From NCBI RefSeq assembly GCF_947499295.1, contig NZ_CANMNP010000005.1, positions 124,001 to 188,000 of the forward strand: 64,000 bases of DNA, written 5' to 3'. Position 1 is the stretch's first letter. Each line of letters starts with the position of its first letter. The DNA is from an uncultured Roseibium sp. (GTDB lineage: Bacteria; Pseudomonadota; Alphaproteobacteria; Rhizobiales; Stappiaceae). Below are positions 25,695-34,826 of this stretch, in pieces. A model generated the notes under the pieces. The model did no database searches, was not told the DNA's origin, and saw only the letters and a list, made by a program, of their open reading frames with translations. The position numbers and the translations under genes are program-made.

Positions 25695-27329
25695 CTATAG
25701 GGCCTTGGCCTGTTCCCTAAGTGCAAATTTCTGGATCTTGCCTGTCGACGTTTTGGGCAATTCACAAAAGACCACCGTCTTCGGCGCCTTAAATCCTGCC
25801 AAATGGGTTTTGCAAAAGCTGATCAGACCCGATTCGCTGACTTCAGCCCCCGGTTTCAATTCGACAAAGGCACAAGGCGTCTCGCCCCATTTCTCGTCCG
25901 GCCTGGCAACCACGGCTGCGGCTTGAACATCGGGATGTTTGTAAAGCACCTCTTCCACCTCTATTGAGGAGATGTTTTCACCACCCGAAATGATGATGTC
26001 CTTTGAGCGGTCCTTGAGCTGAATATATCCGTCCGGATGCCGAACGCCGAGATCGCCTGAATGAAACCAGCCGCCCATGAAAGCCTTCTCGGTTGCCTCG
26101 GGGTTTTTCAGGTAGCCTTTCATGACGACGTTGCCGCGGAACATGACTTCTCCAAGCGTTTCTCCGTCCGAGGGAACAGGTTCCAGGGTTTCCGGATCAA
26201 GCACGGTGAGATCTTCCAAAGCGACATACCTCACGCCCTGGCGCGCCTTTTTTTGGGCCTGTTCTTCAATGGAAAGAGTGTCCCATTCCCGTTTCCAGTC
26301 ATTCACGACGGCCGGGCCGTAGACTTCCGTCAGACCATAAAGATGGGTGACATTGAAGCCTGCGGTTTTCATGGCAGCCAGCACGCTTTCGGGAGGCGGG
26401 GCTGCTGCGGTGAAGAACTCGACTTCCCTATCAAGTTCGCGGCTTTGGTCAGGGGCGGCATTCAGGAGCGTGGACATGATGATGGGAGCGCCGCACAGAT
26501 GGGTCACTCCCTCGTCGGCAATCAGGTCCCACATGGCGTTCGGCCTTACCCAACGCAGACACACGTGCGTGCCGGCGACAATGGACAGCGACCAGGGAAA
26601 GCACCATCCATTGCAGTGAAACATTGGCAGGGTCCAAAGATAGACCGGATGTTTGCCCATCGCGGCTGTGATGACGTTTGCCTGGGCCAGAAGGTATGCG
26701 CCGCGGTGATGATAGACGACACCTTTCGGGTTGCCGGTCGTGCCGGAAGTATAGTTGAGCGTGATTGCGTCCCATTCGTCGTCCGGCAGGGACCAGTTGT
26801 ACTCGGGGTCTCCCGTTTGAATGAATTGCTCATAATCGAGCGACCCGAGCCGTTCACCCTCCTGCGGAAATTCCGGGTCGGAATAGTCGATAACGATTGG
26901 CCTTACGCTCGCGATCGAAAGGGCTTCCTTGACCACCGACGCGTATTCCCGGTCGGTGATGAGCACTTTCGTGTTGGCGTGGTCGAGCTGGAAAGCGATG
27001 ATTGCAGCGTCCAGCCGCGTATTCATGGAGTGGAGCACAGCCCCGGCCATTGGAACACCGTAGTGGGCCTCAAGCATGGGCGGGACATTGGACAGCATCA
27101 CACTGACAGTGTCGTCCTTGCCGGAACCGAGATTGGCGAGCGCTGAGGCAAGTTGGCGTGAACGGCGATAAAAAGTCCGGTAATCAGTGCGCTGTCTGCC
27201 GTGTATGATCGCCGTGACTTCCGGAAACACATCAGCGGCGCGTGCCAGAAAACTGAGCGGTGACAGAGCCGCGAAGTTCGCAGCGTTTTTTTCAAGTCCC
27301 CGCGTAAACGGACTGACGCCTGTGTCCAT
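25695..27329 (-). CDS. AMP-forming acyl-CoA synthetase
   Basis: A 544-residue ANL-superfamily ligase. P-loop-like motif LNYTSGTTGNPKGVVYHH, A5 motif HLYGLTEVYGP, A7 GWFHSGDLG, A8 DRSKDIIISGGENISS and the A10 lysine in LPKTSTGKIQKF. It activates a carboxylic acid, probably a short- or medium-chain fatty acid, to the acyl-CoA. The second of two close ATGs is chosen because AGGGAGG sits six bases before it. The TauE-like exporter gene lies 85 bases upstream and may be cotranscribed. The substrate is not certain. Confidence 0.88.
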   Translation of the reverse strand: MDTGVSPFTRGLEKNAANFAALSPLSFLARAADVFPEVTAIIHGRQRTDYRTFYRRSRQLASALANLGSGKDDTVSVMLSNVPPMLEAHYGVPMAGAVLHSMNTRLDAAIIAFQLDHANTKVLITDREYASVVKEALSIASVRPIVIDYSDPEFPQEGERLGSLDYEQFIQTGDPEYNWSLPDDEWDAITLNYTSGTTGNPKGVVYHHRGAYLLAQANVITAAMGKHPVYLWTLPMFHCNGWCFPWSLSIVAGTHVCLRWVRPNAMWDLIADEGVTHLCGAPIIMSTLLNAAPDQSRELDREVEFFTAAAPPPESVLAAMKTAGFNVTHLYGLTEVYGPAVVNDWKREWDTLSIEEQAQKKARQGVRYVALEDLTVLDPETLEPVPSDGETLGEVMFRGNVVMKGYLKNPEATEKAFMGGWFHSGDLGVRHPDGYIQLKDRSKDIIISGGENISSIEVEEVLYKHPDVQAAAVVARPDEKWGETPCAFVELKPGAEVSESGLISFCKTHLAGFKAPKTVVFCELPKTSTGKIQKFALREQAKAL

Positions 27330-27414
27330 GATCATCCTCCCTTGATCGCCTTCAAGCAGCATGAAAACCGGAAACGGCCGACCGCGCAATTCATCATTGC
27401 AGGGGTCCGACCGT

Positions 27415-28179
27415 TCAGGCCAGCAAACCGATCAGACCGTCATAGGTGAGTTTGACACCGATCAGGCCCATGAAAATGTAGATAACCGAATAGAAGATAT
27501 CGGCCTTGACGATCCTGACCAGCCATACGCCGACCAGCGTTGCGACCAGGGCGACTGGAAAGAGAGCGACCGATGTCGACAAGTTTGTGGCATCGAATTG
27601 ACCGAGCAGAAAATAGGGAACCAGCTTGATCGCATTGACCGTTGCGAAAAATATTACGCCTGTTCCGGCAAAGAGCATGGGTGCGAGACGCAGCGGCAGC
27701 ATATACATCTGAAAGGGCGGCCCGCCCGTATGGCTGATGAAGCTGGTGAAGCCTGCAACAGTTCCCCAAAAGGTCCCCTTTGCAACGCTGTGGCTTTTGG
27801 CTGCGTCATTTTTGCGTTGCTTGAAGAGATAGTCGGCAACGAAAGCCAGGGACATGATCCCGATCAGAAAGATAACAAAGGCATCGTTTACGTAGGCCGC
27901 TGTTGCCCAACCGATGCTGATGCCGACAACAGCTGCCGGCATCAGAATTGCCAGAGATCTCCAGTCTGCCCGGCCACGATAGGCTAGCAACGCGATCACA
28001 TCCATCACAATCAGGATCGGCAACAAGATGCCAGCTGCCTGGATAGGGGGGATGGCCAGCGACATGATCGGAACCCCAAGCATGGCGAATGTGCCACCAA
28101 AACCGCCTTTGGACAGGCCAACGAAAAAAATCGCAGGAATCGCCGCGGCGTAAAACCAGATGTCTGTAATCGGGGTCAT
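27415..28179 (-). CDS. TauE/SafE family anion exporter (paralog 1)
   Basis: A 254-residue membrane protein with seven to eight hydrophobic segments. FVGLSKGGFGGTFAMLGVP near the N-terminus and GTVAGFTSFISHTGGPPFQMY in the second half are the two TauE/SafE repeats. Relatives export sulfite or organosulfonates. It starts at MTPITDIW, since the open frame upstream is not membrane-like. Its position ahead of an acyl-CoA synthetase gives no clear clue to its substrate. Confidence 0.85.
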   Translation of the reverse strand: MTPITDIWFYAAAIPAIFFVGLSKGGFGGTFAMLGVPIMSLAIPPIQAAGILLPILIVMDVIALLAYRGRADWRSLAILMPAAVVGISIGWATAAYVNDAFVIFLIGIMSLAFVADYLFKQRKNDAAKSHSVAKGTFWGTVAGFTSFISHTGGPPFQMYMLPLRLAPMLFAGTGVIFFATVNAIKLVPYFLLGQFDATNLSTSVALFPVALVATLVGVWLVRIVKADIFYSVIYIFMGLIGVKLTYDGLIGLLA

Positions 28180-28362
28180 GGGCAAAAGAATGCGAGAGGT
28201 ACAGGGGAAGGGATCGGCAAACAAGCATGCCAAAGTGTTTACGTAAAGTCCCGACCGTCGAATTGCCTACGCGTGAAGGCTTGCAATTTGACCTTACCTT
28301 ACAGCACTCTGTCCGGCAAAAGGCGGGGTTTTGACCCGGTCGGCGTTTGGGAGGACATAGCG

Positions 28363-30270
28363 ATGGCAAGCCGGTATCACGAGGGCTATCAGGGCTGGAA
28401 AAACGATCCGTTGGGATTCTGGAAAACGGCGGCTTCTGAAATCGACTGGGATTCGACATCCGACACGATTTTTGATCCGGACCAGGGGCAATACGGTCGC
28501 TGGTTTCCGGACTGGGAGTGCAACACTTGCTACAACTGTCTCGACAGGCATGTGGAACGGGGGCGGCCAGGTCAGCCAGCGCTGATTTACGATAGCCCGA
28601 TTACCGGCAGAACGGCGACATACACCTATGCTGAACTCCTGGAGGAGGTGGAAGCGCTGGCCTGCGTGCTGTCCGATCGGGGGCTGCAAAAGGGTGACCG
28701 GGCCATCATCTATATGCCGATGATCCCCCAAGCGGTCATGGCCATGCTGGCTTGCGCCCGGCTTGGCATCGTCCATTCGGTCGTTTTCGGTGGCTTTGCG
28801 GCGAACGAGTTGGCAACACGTATCGACGATGCAACACCAAAAGCCATCATCGCGGCTTCCTGCGGAATCGAGCCGGGCCGCGTGATCGCCTATAAACCGT
28901 TGATCGATGACGCGATTGAATTGGCGTCCCACTCGCCGGAGTGCTGCCTGGTTTATCAACGCGACGAAAAGCCAGCCGATATGGTCGACGGACGTGATTT
29001 CGACCTTGGAGCGCTGCAGGCGCAAGCCGTTGCCGAAGGCCGCAGAATCGCCCCGATCACCGTCAAGGCATCGGATCCGCTCTACATTCTTTATACGTCC
29101 GGAACGACAGGCCAACCCAAGGGCGTGGTGCGCGACAATGGCGGCCACATGGTCGCGTTGAAATGGTCGATGAGCAACCTCTACGACATTCAACCGGGCG
29201 AGGTGTTCTGGGCCGCATCAGACGTCGGCTGGGTGGTTGGCCATTCCTACATCTGCTATGCACCTTTGCTGCATGGATGCACCACCATCGTCTTCGAAGG
29301 CAAACCGGTGGGAACACCGGATGCCGGGACTTTCTGGCGGGTGATCTCGGACCATAACGTGGTGTCGCTGTTTACGGCGCCGACGGCATTCCGGGCGATC
29401 CGCAAGGAAGATCCGGGTGGAACACTGATCAGGAAATACGATCTATCCCAGTTCCGGTCGCTGTTTTTGGCCGGTGAGCGTGCCGACCCGGAAACGGTCA
29501 ATTGGGCCATCGATCAGCTTCAGGTGCCGGTGATCGATCATTGGTGGCAGACCGAAACGGGATGGTGCATCGTCGGCAACCCGATGGGTTTGGGAAAACT
29601 GACGGTCAAGCCGGGATCTCCTACCGTTCCAATGCCTGGATACGACGTGCAGGTGCTGGATGATGCCGGTCATCCGCTTGGGCCGAATACGCTTGGAAAC
29701 ATTGTCGTAAAACTGCCGATGCCGCCTGGTTGCCTGCCGACGCTGTGGAATGCGGATCAGCGTTTCTTTGATGCCTATCTTGCCGAGTTCCCGGGCTATT
29801 ACAAAACGGCTGATGCCGGCATCATTGACGATGATGGCTATCTTTCGATCATGGCGCGGACCGACGACATCATCAATGTTGCCGGTCACCGGCTTTCTAC
29901 CGGAGGCATGGAAGAGGTTCTGGCGACCCACGCAGACGTTGCCGAATGTGCGGTGATCGGTATTGCCGACAAACTCAAAGGTCAGCTGCCCTGCGGCTTC
30001 GTCGTCCTCAAGGCCGGTGTCGATCGGGAACATGAGGTTATCGAAAAGGAACTGATCGGGCTGGTTCGTGAAAAGATCGGGCCAGTTGCGGCTTTCAAGA
30101 TCGCAATTACTGTCGAACGTCTGCCGAAAACCCGTTCCGGAAAGATCCTGCGAGGTACCATGCGCCAGATCGCAGATGGTGAGAGCTACAGGATGCCCGC
30201 GACGATCGACGATCCGGCGATATTGGATGAAATAACCGTCGCCTTGAAATCACACGGGATTTCCAGCTGA
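28363..30270 (+). CDS. prpE: Propionyl-CoA synthetase
   Basis: A 635-residue acetyl/propionyl-CoA synthetase-like enzyme. YHEGYQGWKNDPLGFW at the N-terminus, ILYTSGTTGQPKGVVRDNGGH, WAASDVGWVVGHSY, DHWWQTETGW and the final lysine in LPKTRSGKILRGTMRQ mark the PrpE branch. It makes propionyl-CoA, feeding the methylcitrate or methylmalonyl pathway. The ATG follows GGGAGGAC. It is divergent from the TauE-like gene. Substrate preference for propionate over acetate is inferred from the sequence branch. Confidence 0.9.
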   Translation: MASRYHEGYQGWKNDPLGFWKTAASEIDWDSTSDTIFDPDQGQYGRWFPDWECNTCYNCLDRHVERGRPGQPALIYDSPITGRTATYTYAELLEEVEALACVLSDRGLQKGDRAIIYMPMIPQAVMAMLACARLGIVHSVVFGGFAANELATRIDDATPKAIIAASCGIEPGRVIAYKPLIDDAIELASHSPECCLVYQRDEKPADMVDGRDFDLGALQAQAVAEGRRIAPITVKASDPLYILYTSGTTGQPKGVVRDNGGHMVALKWSMSNLYDIQPGEVFWAASDVGWVVGHSYICYAPLLHGCTTIVFEGKPVGTPDAGTFWRVISDHNVVSLFTAPTAFRAIRKEDPGGTLIRKYDLSQFRSLFLAGERADPETVNWAIDQLQVPVIDHWWQTETGWCIVGNPMGLGKLTVKPGSPTVPMPGYDVQVLDDAGHPLGPNTLGNIVVKLPMPPGCLPTLWNADQRFFDAYLAEFPGYYKTADAGIIDDDGYLSIMARTDDIINVAGHRLSTGGMEEVLATHADVAECAVIGIADKLKGQLPCGFVVLKAGVDREHEVIEKELIGLVREKIGPVAAFKIAITVERLPKTRSGKILRGTMRQIADGESYRMPATIDDPAILDEITVALKSHGISS

Positions 30271-30337
30271 CATCGTAGCCTTACGTTACTGGAGGCACGT
30301 GACTGCCATCGACACCGCGTGAATTGCGAACTAATGT

Positions 30338-30359
30338 CGGGCCGCCGCAGAGCGGCCCG
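30338..30359. other. Strong hairpin without T-run between prpE and the SDR gene
   Basis: CGGGCCGC-6 bases-GCGGCCCG, a perfect 8-base GC stem 45 bases before the SDR start. No T-run follows on either strand, so ordinary termination is doubtful. It may be a leader hairpin or an mRNA end stabiliser. Confidence 0.5.
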
Positions 30360-30403
30360 CGCACAAAAAAGCGCAATTTGAAACCAACAGCGGTGAGGAT
30401 TCC

Positions 30404-31195
30404 GTGTCTCTGGAAAACAAGGTTGCCATTGTAACCGGCGCAGCTCGAGGTATCGGCTTCGCCGTCGCCAAGCGATTTGTCATGGACGGCGCCAAAGTCG
30501 TGATCTGCGACGTCGATGACGACGCAGGCGAGAGCGCGGCGGATGATCTGAAGACGCTCGGCGAGGCCACCTATATTCATGCAAATGTGGCGGAACGTCT
30601 GGATGTTCGCAATCTGGTCGCCGAAACTCTGAACGCTTATGGTGAGATAGATATTCTGGTGAACAACGCAGGAATTGTCTCCGGCGCTGATTTTCTTGAC
30701 TTTGAAGAAGACGAATTCGACCGTGTTCTGTCGGTCAACCTCAAGGGGGTCTTTCTGTGTTCGCAGGCCGTTGCCCGCCATATGGTCGAAACGGTGGAAA
30801 ATGGCGGTACGCCAGGCTGCATAATCAACATGTCGTCCATCAATGCGGTGTTGGCCATTCCCACCCAGCTTGCCTATTGCGTTTCAAAGGGCGGCGTGTC
30901 GCAGCTGACAAAAACAGCGGCTCTATCGCTGGCAAAACACGGTATTCGCGTCAACGCGATTGGGCCAGGGTCAATCATGACGGACATGCTGTCGTCGGTG
31001 AATGACGATCCGGCAGCCAAACAAAGACTTTTGTCGCGCACACCTTTGCTGCGTGTAGGCGATCCGGCTGAGATTGCAGGTGTCGCCGCCTTTCTGGCGT
31101 CTGAAGATGCAAGCTATGTGACGGGACAGACCATCATCGCCGATGGTGGTCGCATGCCATTGAACTACACGGTGGAAGTGCCGGACGAGGATTGA
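30404..31195 (+). CDS. SDR family oxidoreductase
   Basis: A 263-residue short-chain dehydrogenase starting at GTG. NAD(P) motif VTGAARGIGFAV, NNAG at about 88-91, catalytic Ser in INMSSINAV, Tyr-xxx-Lys as AYCVSKGG, and the C-terminal YVTGQTIIADGG. Asp in VICDVDDD suggests NAD preference. The substrate is unknown. It follows prpE at 133 bases and may be a separate transcript. Confidence 0.88.
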   Translation: MSLENKVAIVTGAARGIGFAVAKRFVMDGAKVVICDVDDDAGESAADDLKTLGEATYIHANVAERLDVRNLVAETLNAYGEIDILVNNAGIVSGADFLDFEEDEFDRVLSVNLKGVFLCSQAVARHMVETVENGGTPGCIINMSSINAVLAIPTQLAYCVSKGGVSQLTKTAALSLAKHGIRVNAIGPGSIMTDMLSSVNDDPAAKQRLLSRTPLLRVGDPAEIAGVAAFLASEDASYVTGQTIIADGGRMPLNYTVEVPDED

Positions 31196-31243
31196 CGGCG
31201 ACTTAGCGTCTGACGGTGGCTTGACCGTGTTCTTGCAGATTTC

Positions 31244-33052
31244 CTAGACCGCTTCGGCCTGTCTTTCCGCATCGAACTGCAGACGAGCAAGTTTGGCATA
31301 AAGCCCGCCCGCCGCGCTGAGATCCGTGTGCGTGCCGGTTTCTGCAATGCGGCCCTCGTCCATGACGACAATTCGGTCCGCTTTCAGAACCGTCGCCAGG
31401 CGGTGCGCTATGACGAGCGTTGTGCGGCCTTCCATCAATTGGTCGAGAGCTTTTTGAACCAGTCGTTCGCTTTCTGCATCCAGCGCACTTGTGGCTTCAT
31501 CCAGCAAAAGCACCGGTGCATCTTTCAAAACGGCTCGGGCAATTGCGATCCGTTGGCGCTGTCCGCCTGACAGGGTTACGCCGCGCTCGCCGACCAGTGT
31601 GTCATAACCGTCCCTCATTGCCGCAATAAATGGGTCTGCCAAAGCGGCCTTTGCAGCAGCAATCACTTCCTCTCGGCTGGCGTCTGGTCGGCCATAGGCA
31701 ATGTTCTCGGCAATGCTTGCTCCAAAAACGGCCGTGTCCTGCGGCACAAGTGCAATCTGTTGGCGCAGGCCCTTTGGGTCGAGTTGTTTCAGATCCACTC
31801 CGTTTAACCGAATGATGCCTTCGGCCGGGTCGTAGAACCGCATCAGCAGATTGAATAGTGTCGATTTTCCTGCGCCGGATGGGCCGACCACGGCAACCGT
31901 TTCACCAGGAGCAATTTCAAGTGATAATTCTTTCACTACCGGCATGTGCTCGGCATTGCGATAAGCGAAGGATACATCATCGAAAGAAATGGACCCGCGT
32001 GGTTCAGCAGGCAGGCTGACCGGCATAGCCGGAGCACTGATCTCCGATTCGATATCCAGGAGTTCAGACAGTCGTTCAGCCGCGCCGGCAGCTTGCGACA
32101 ACTCTCCCCAGACTTCCGAAAGCGTTGCGAGTGAACCGGCCGCAAGAATTGAATAGAGCAGGAACTGACTGAGCTCGCCGCCGGTGATGCGTCCTGAAAA
32201 GACATCGCTTGCACCGATCCACAAGACGGCGACGATGCTGGCACCAATCACCATGATGGCAAAACCCGTCAGTGCGGCGCGAGCCATGATGGCTTTGCGG
32301 GCTGCTTGAAAAGCTGCGTCGACGGCACTGCCGTAGCGGTCCGCGCTTCTGGCTTCGTGGGTGAAGGCCTGCAAGGTTTTCACCGAACCGAGCATCTCGC
32401 CTGCATAGGCCGATGCATCGGCCAATGTGTCCTGTGCAAAGCGCGACCGTTTGCGGACCTGTCGCCCGAAGCCCAGGATTGGCACCAGGATCACAGGAAT
32501 GGCTGCCAGAACAATGACGGACAGTCGCGGACTGGTGACGACCATCATGACCGAAGCCCCGGCGAACATGATGAAATTGCGCATCGCCTGCGAGGCACTT
32601 GCCCCAAAGGCAGATTTTATCTGGGTGGTGTCCGCAGTCAGACGCGAGAGTATCTCTCCTGATTTCGCAGTGTCGTAAAAGGTGGGACTGAGCTGCGTCA
32701 GGTGCGCGAAAACGTCCGACCTGAGTTCGGCGACAACACGTTCACCGATCCACATGACCAGGAAGTATCGTACTGCGCTGGCAGTCGCCAGGGCACAAAC
32801 CACACCGACCAGAACCGCAAAATAGGAATTCACCAACGCAGGATCATCCGCCCCGAATCCAAAGTCGATCATGCGGCGAACCGCGTTGGGCAGAATGAGT
32901 GTGATCACGGCAGCAGAAAAGAGGGCAACCAGGGCGCCGATGGCCATACCCTTGTGCTTGCGAAGATAGGGGATCAATCGCGTCAATGGCTTCAGGGATC
33001 TGCGTACAGATTTCTGCTCTTGCTGCGTTTGTGATGCAGGGGCGTCGGCCAC
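31244..33052 (-). CDS. ABC transporter, fused permease and ATPase (MsbA-related)
   Basis: A 602-residue exporter half-transporter. Six membrane helices occupy about 35-320, then the ATPase domain with Walker A VGPSGAGKST, Q-loop LVPQDTAVFG, signature LSGGQRQRIAIARA, Walker B VLLLDEATSALD and H-loop IAHRLATV. It probably forms a homodimer that exports lipid or drug-like substrates. It is convergent with the SDR gene. Confidence 0.93.
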   Translation of the reverse strand: MADAPASQTQQEQKSVRRSLKPLTRLIPYLRKHKGMAIGALVALFSAAVITLILPNAVRRMIDFGFGADDPALVNSYFAVLVGVVCALATASAVRYFLVMWIGERVVAELRSDVFAHLTQLSPTFYDTAKSGEILSRLTADTTQIKSAFGASASQAMRNFIMFAGASVMMVVTSPRLSVIVLAAIPVILVPILGFGRQVRKRSRFAQDTLADASAYAGEMLGSVKTLQAFTHEARSADRYGSAVDAAFQAARKAIMARAALTGFAIMVIGASIVAVLWIGASDVFSGRITGGELSQFLLYSILAAGSLATLSEVWGELSQAAGAAERLSELLDIESEISAPAMPVSLPAEPRGSISFDDVSFAYRNAEHMPVVKELSLEIAPGETVAVVGPSGAGKSTLFNLLMRFYDPAEGIIRLNGVDLKQLDPKGLRQQIALVPQDTAVFGASIAENIAYGRPDASREEVIAAAKAALADPFIAAMRDGYDTLVGERGVTLSGGQRQRIAIARAVLKDAPVLLLDEATSALDAESERLVQKALDQLMEGRTTLVIAHRLATVLKADRIVVMDEGRIAETGTHTDLSAAGGLYAKLARLQFDAERQAEAV

Positions 33053-33361
33053 AAGTCTCTCCTCATGCTTTTCAAGCCGTCTTTAGCATGTTCCGCAAAA
33101 GGCTCAATGGCATTGATCAAGTTCTATGGAAACTGCGCAGATCGGACTTTTATTTTTCGATGTCGCCGTTTGAAACCGATGTTCGAGATTGAAAGGATTT
33201 GCCCGATTTTGCCTCTTGTTTTGCACTCCACCTTAAGGTATATCCCCGCGACATGTTTCTGAGGGCGGCGTCCGCAACCGGATCGGCGGCCCTTTACTAC
33301 GTTTTACGCCAAGATAACGACTTTCCCTGAAAGACCATCCTGGTGTTTGAAAGGACCGGCC
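33053..33361. other. Divergent region with the rpmE promoter and leader
   Basis: About 310 bases between the ABC transporter and rpmE. It holds the rpmE promoter near 33216-33244 and a leader with a hairpin at 33262-33293. The left part should carry the transporter promoter. I see no coding sequence in it. Confidence 0.5.
33216..33244 (+). promoter_or_regulatory. Predicted rpmE promoter
   Basis: TTGTTT and TATATC are separated by 17 bases, placing the start near 33251. This gives an rpmE leader of about 110 bases with a GC-rich hairpin (AGGGC at 33262 paired with GCCCT at 33289, plus an inner CGTCCG/CGGATCG stem). Confidence 0.5.
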
Positions 33362-33586
33362 ATGAAAGCGGATATCCATCCCGACTACCACACCATCAAG
33401 GTCGTCATGACCGATGGTACCGAATTCACCACCCGTTCCACCTATGGATCGGAAGGCGATACACTGCAGTTGGACATCGACCCGACGTCTCATCCGGCTT
33501 GGACCGGCGGTGACCGTCAGCTGATGGACCGCGGTGGACGCGTGTCGCGCTTCAAGAACAAGTTTGCTGGTTTCCTCGGGTCCTAA
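33362..33586 (+). CDS. rpmE: 50S ribosomal protein L31
   Basis: A 74-residue bL31 protein. [22 protein letters not shown] at the start and SHPAWTGG plus FKNKFAGF near the end are typical. It has none of the zinc-binding cysteines found in the long-known L31 form. It bridges the ribosomal subunits. It has a predicted promoter and a strong terminator of its own. Confidence 0.95.
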   Translation: MKADIHPDYHTIKVVMTDGTEFTTRSTYGSEGDTLQLDIDPTSHPAWTGGDRQLMDRGGRVSRFKNKFAGFLGS

Positions 33587-33609
33587 ACACCGAGCGACAG
33601 CCTTGATTG

Positions 33610-33637
33610 AAAAAACCCGGCTTTGGCCGGGTTTTTT
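33610..33637. terminator. Terminator of rpmE
   Basis: AAAAACCCGGC-TTTG-GCCGGGTTTTTTG. A and T runs on both sides make it potentially bidirectional. Confidence 0.92.
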
Positions 33638-33805
33638 GTGCTTGGAGACAATTTCTCATCATGACATTGGCGACCAAGCATCGCAGTCAGTTTTTGGCAG
33701 TGAAAAGGTTTTCAGCCGACGAGGCTGCCGTAGACTAGTCGCTTGCGCTGCAAAATCGACCTTTCAAATTCAAATCCGGGTTCATTTGAATATCTGCCGA
33801 AGTGT

Positions 33806-34696
33806 CTATCGGTCTTCTGAGCTTGTTTTGACCCCTGGTTTGGCGTCGTTGGTCCAGCCAGGCGGCATGAAAATTTTTCCAAGCCGCGATTTCAGCGAAC
33901 CTGACCGGAAAACATCTCTCAGTAGAAGCACTGTTTCACTGAAATTGATCACAAAGGGATTTGACGAGCCGACAGGTTTGGTTATTCCGAAAAGGACTTC
34001 CTCTGTTTCTGGAGCATAGGTACCAAACACCTTGTCCCAGATGATCAGGATGCCGCCGAAATTCTTATCAAGATAAATCCGGTTCCGGCCATGGTGAACG
34101 CGATGGTTCGACGGGGTGTTGAGCACCGCATCGAGAACTCGAACCTTCCCGATTTTTTCCGTGTGGATCCAGGATTGATAGGCAATCACGACAGCCAGTG
34201 CACCAATCACCTGAGCCGGATCAAACCCTATGACCACCATTGGGACAAAGAATATCCAGGTAAACAAGGCCTCGATCCAGGCCAAACGCAGCGCCGTACT
34301 GAAATTGAATTCAGGCGAAGAGTGATGAACGCTGTGATAGGTCCAAAGCAGGCGAACGCGATGTTCGCATCGATGCATCCAGTAGTATGTCAGATCGGCC
34401 AATAGGACTGCTATCAGCCAGGACCACCATGACAGAGGCAAGTTCGCAACGGCTAGTCTCTCTGATGCGAAGATGCCGACAACGAAAATGGCGCCGAACG
34501 CCAATCGTTCCAGAAGACTGTTGACGATCGAAATGAAGATGTTTGTGCCGGTTTCCTTCAACGACTTCCGGTATCCGGAAAAGACATCCCACGCTGCTTC
34601 GGAGACCAGCATCAAGAGAAAGACAAGTCCGATCATTTCTATGACGGAGAATACCGGGTCAACAATGGACAAACGCAACTCGATATTATCAAACAT
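33806..34696 (-). CDS. Fatty acid hydroxylase/sterol desaturase family protein
   Basis: A 296-residue membrane di-iron enzyme. The three histidine clusters are HRCEH (about residue 108), HSVHH (about 121) and NHRVHH (about 200). Four to five membrane helices surround them. Such enzymes hydroxylate or desaturate lipids at the inner membrane; the substrate is unknown. AAAGGAG lies before the start, and ATG is preferred over the adjacent GTG. Expression is probably repressed by the divergent TetR protein through the palindrome next to its start. Confidence 0.85.
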   Translation of the reverse strand: MFDNIELRLSIVDPVFSVIEMIGLVFLLMLVSEAAWDVFSGYRKSLKETGTNIFISIVNSLLERLAFGAIFVVGIFASERLAVANLPLSWWSWLIAVLLADLTYYWMHRCEHRVRLLWTYHSVHHSSPEFNFSTALRLAWIEALFTWIFFVPMVVIGFDPAQVIGALAVVIAYQSWIHTEKIGKVRVLDAVLNTPSNHRVHHGRNRIYLDKNFGGILIIWDKVFGTYAPETEEVLFGITKPVGSSNPFVINFSETVLLLRDVFRSGSLKSRLGKIFMPPGWTNDAKPGVKTSSEDR

Positions 34697-34712
34697 CACA
34701 AACTCCTTTAAA

Positions 34713-34745
34713 AACGAACGTTCGTTCGTTTAGATATAATCGTGC
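34713..34745 (-). promoter_or_regulatory. TetR-type operator and promoter of the hydroxylase gene
   Basis: AACGAACGTTCGTT is a perfect 14-base palindrome at 34713-34726, with a further TCGTT beside it. On the minus strand TTGCAA and TATCTA lie 17 bases apart just upstream, so the predicted start falls inside the palindrome. The neighbouring TetR protein is the obvious ligand. Confidence 0.7.
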
Positions 34746-34826
34746 TGTGCGAATTGCAAGTGGGCTCAAAACCTGAAATGAGAACTGGTCGTAGCTTCGA
34801 TCCAGAAACGTCAACAATCCACGGAA

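Noticed and set aside
26061..27146. Long plus-strand open frame opposite the acyl-CoA synthetase gene
   Set aside because: It lies fully antisense to a gene with all ANL motifs, has no ribosome site and no recognisable domain. GC-rich antisense frames of this length are common by chance.
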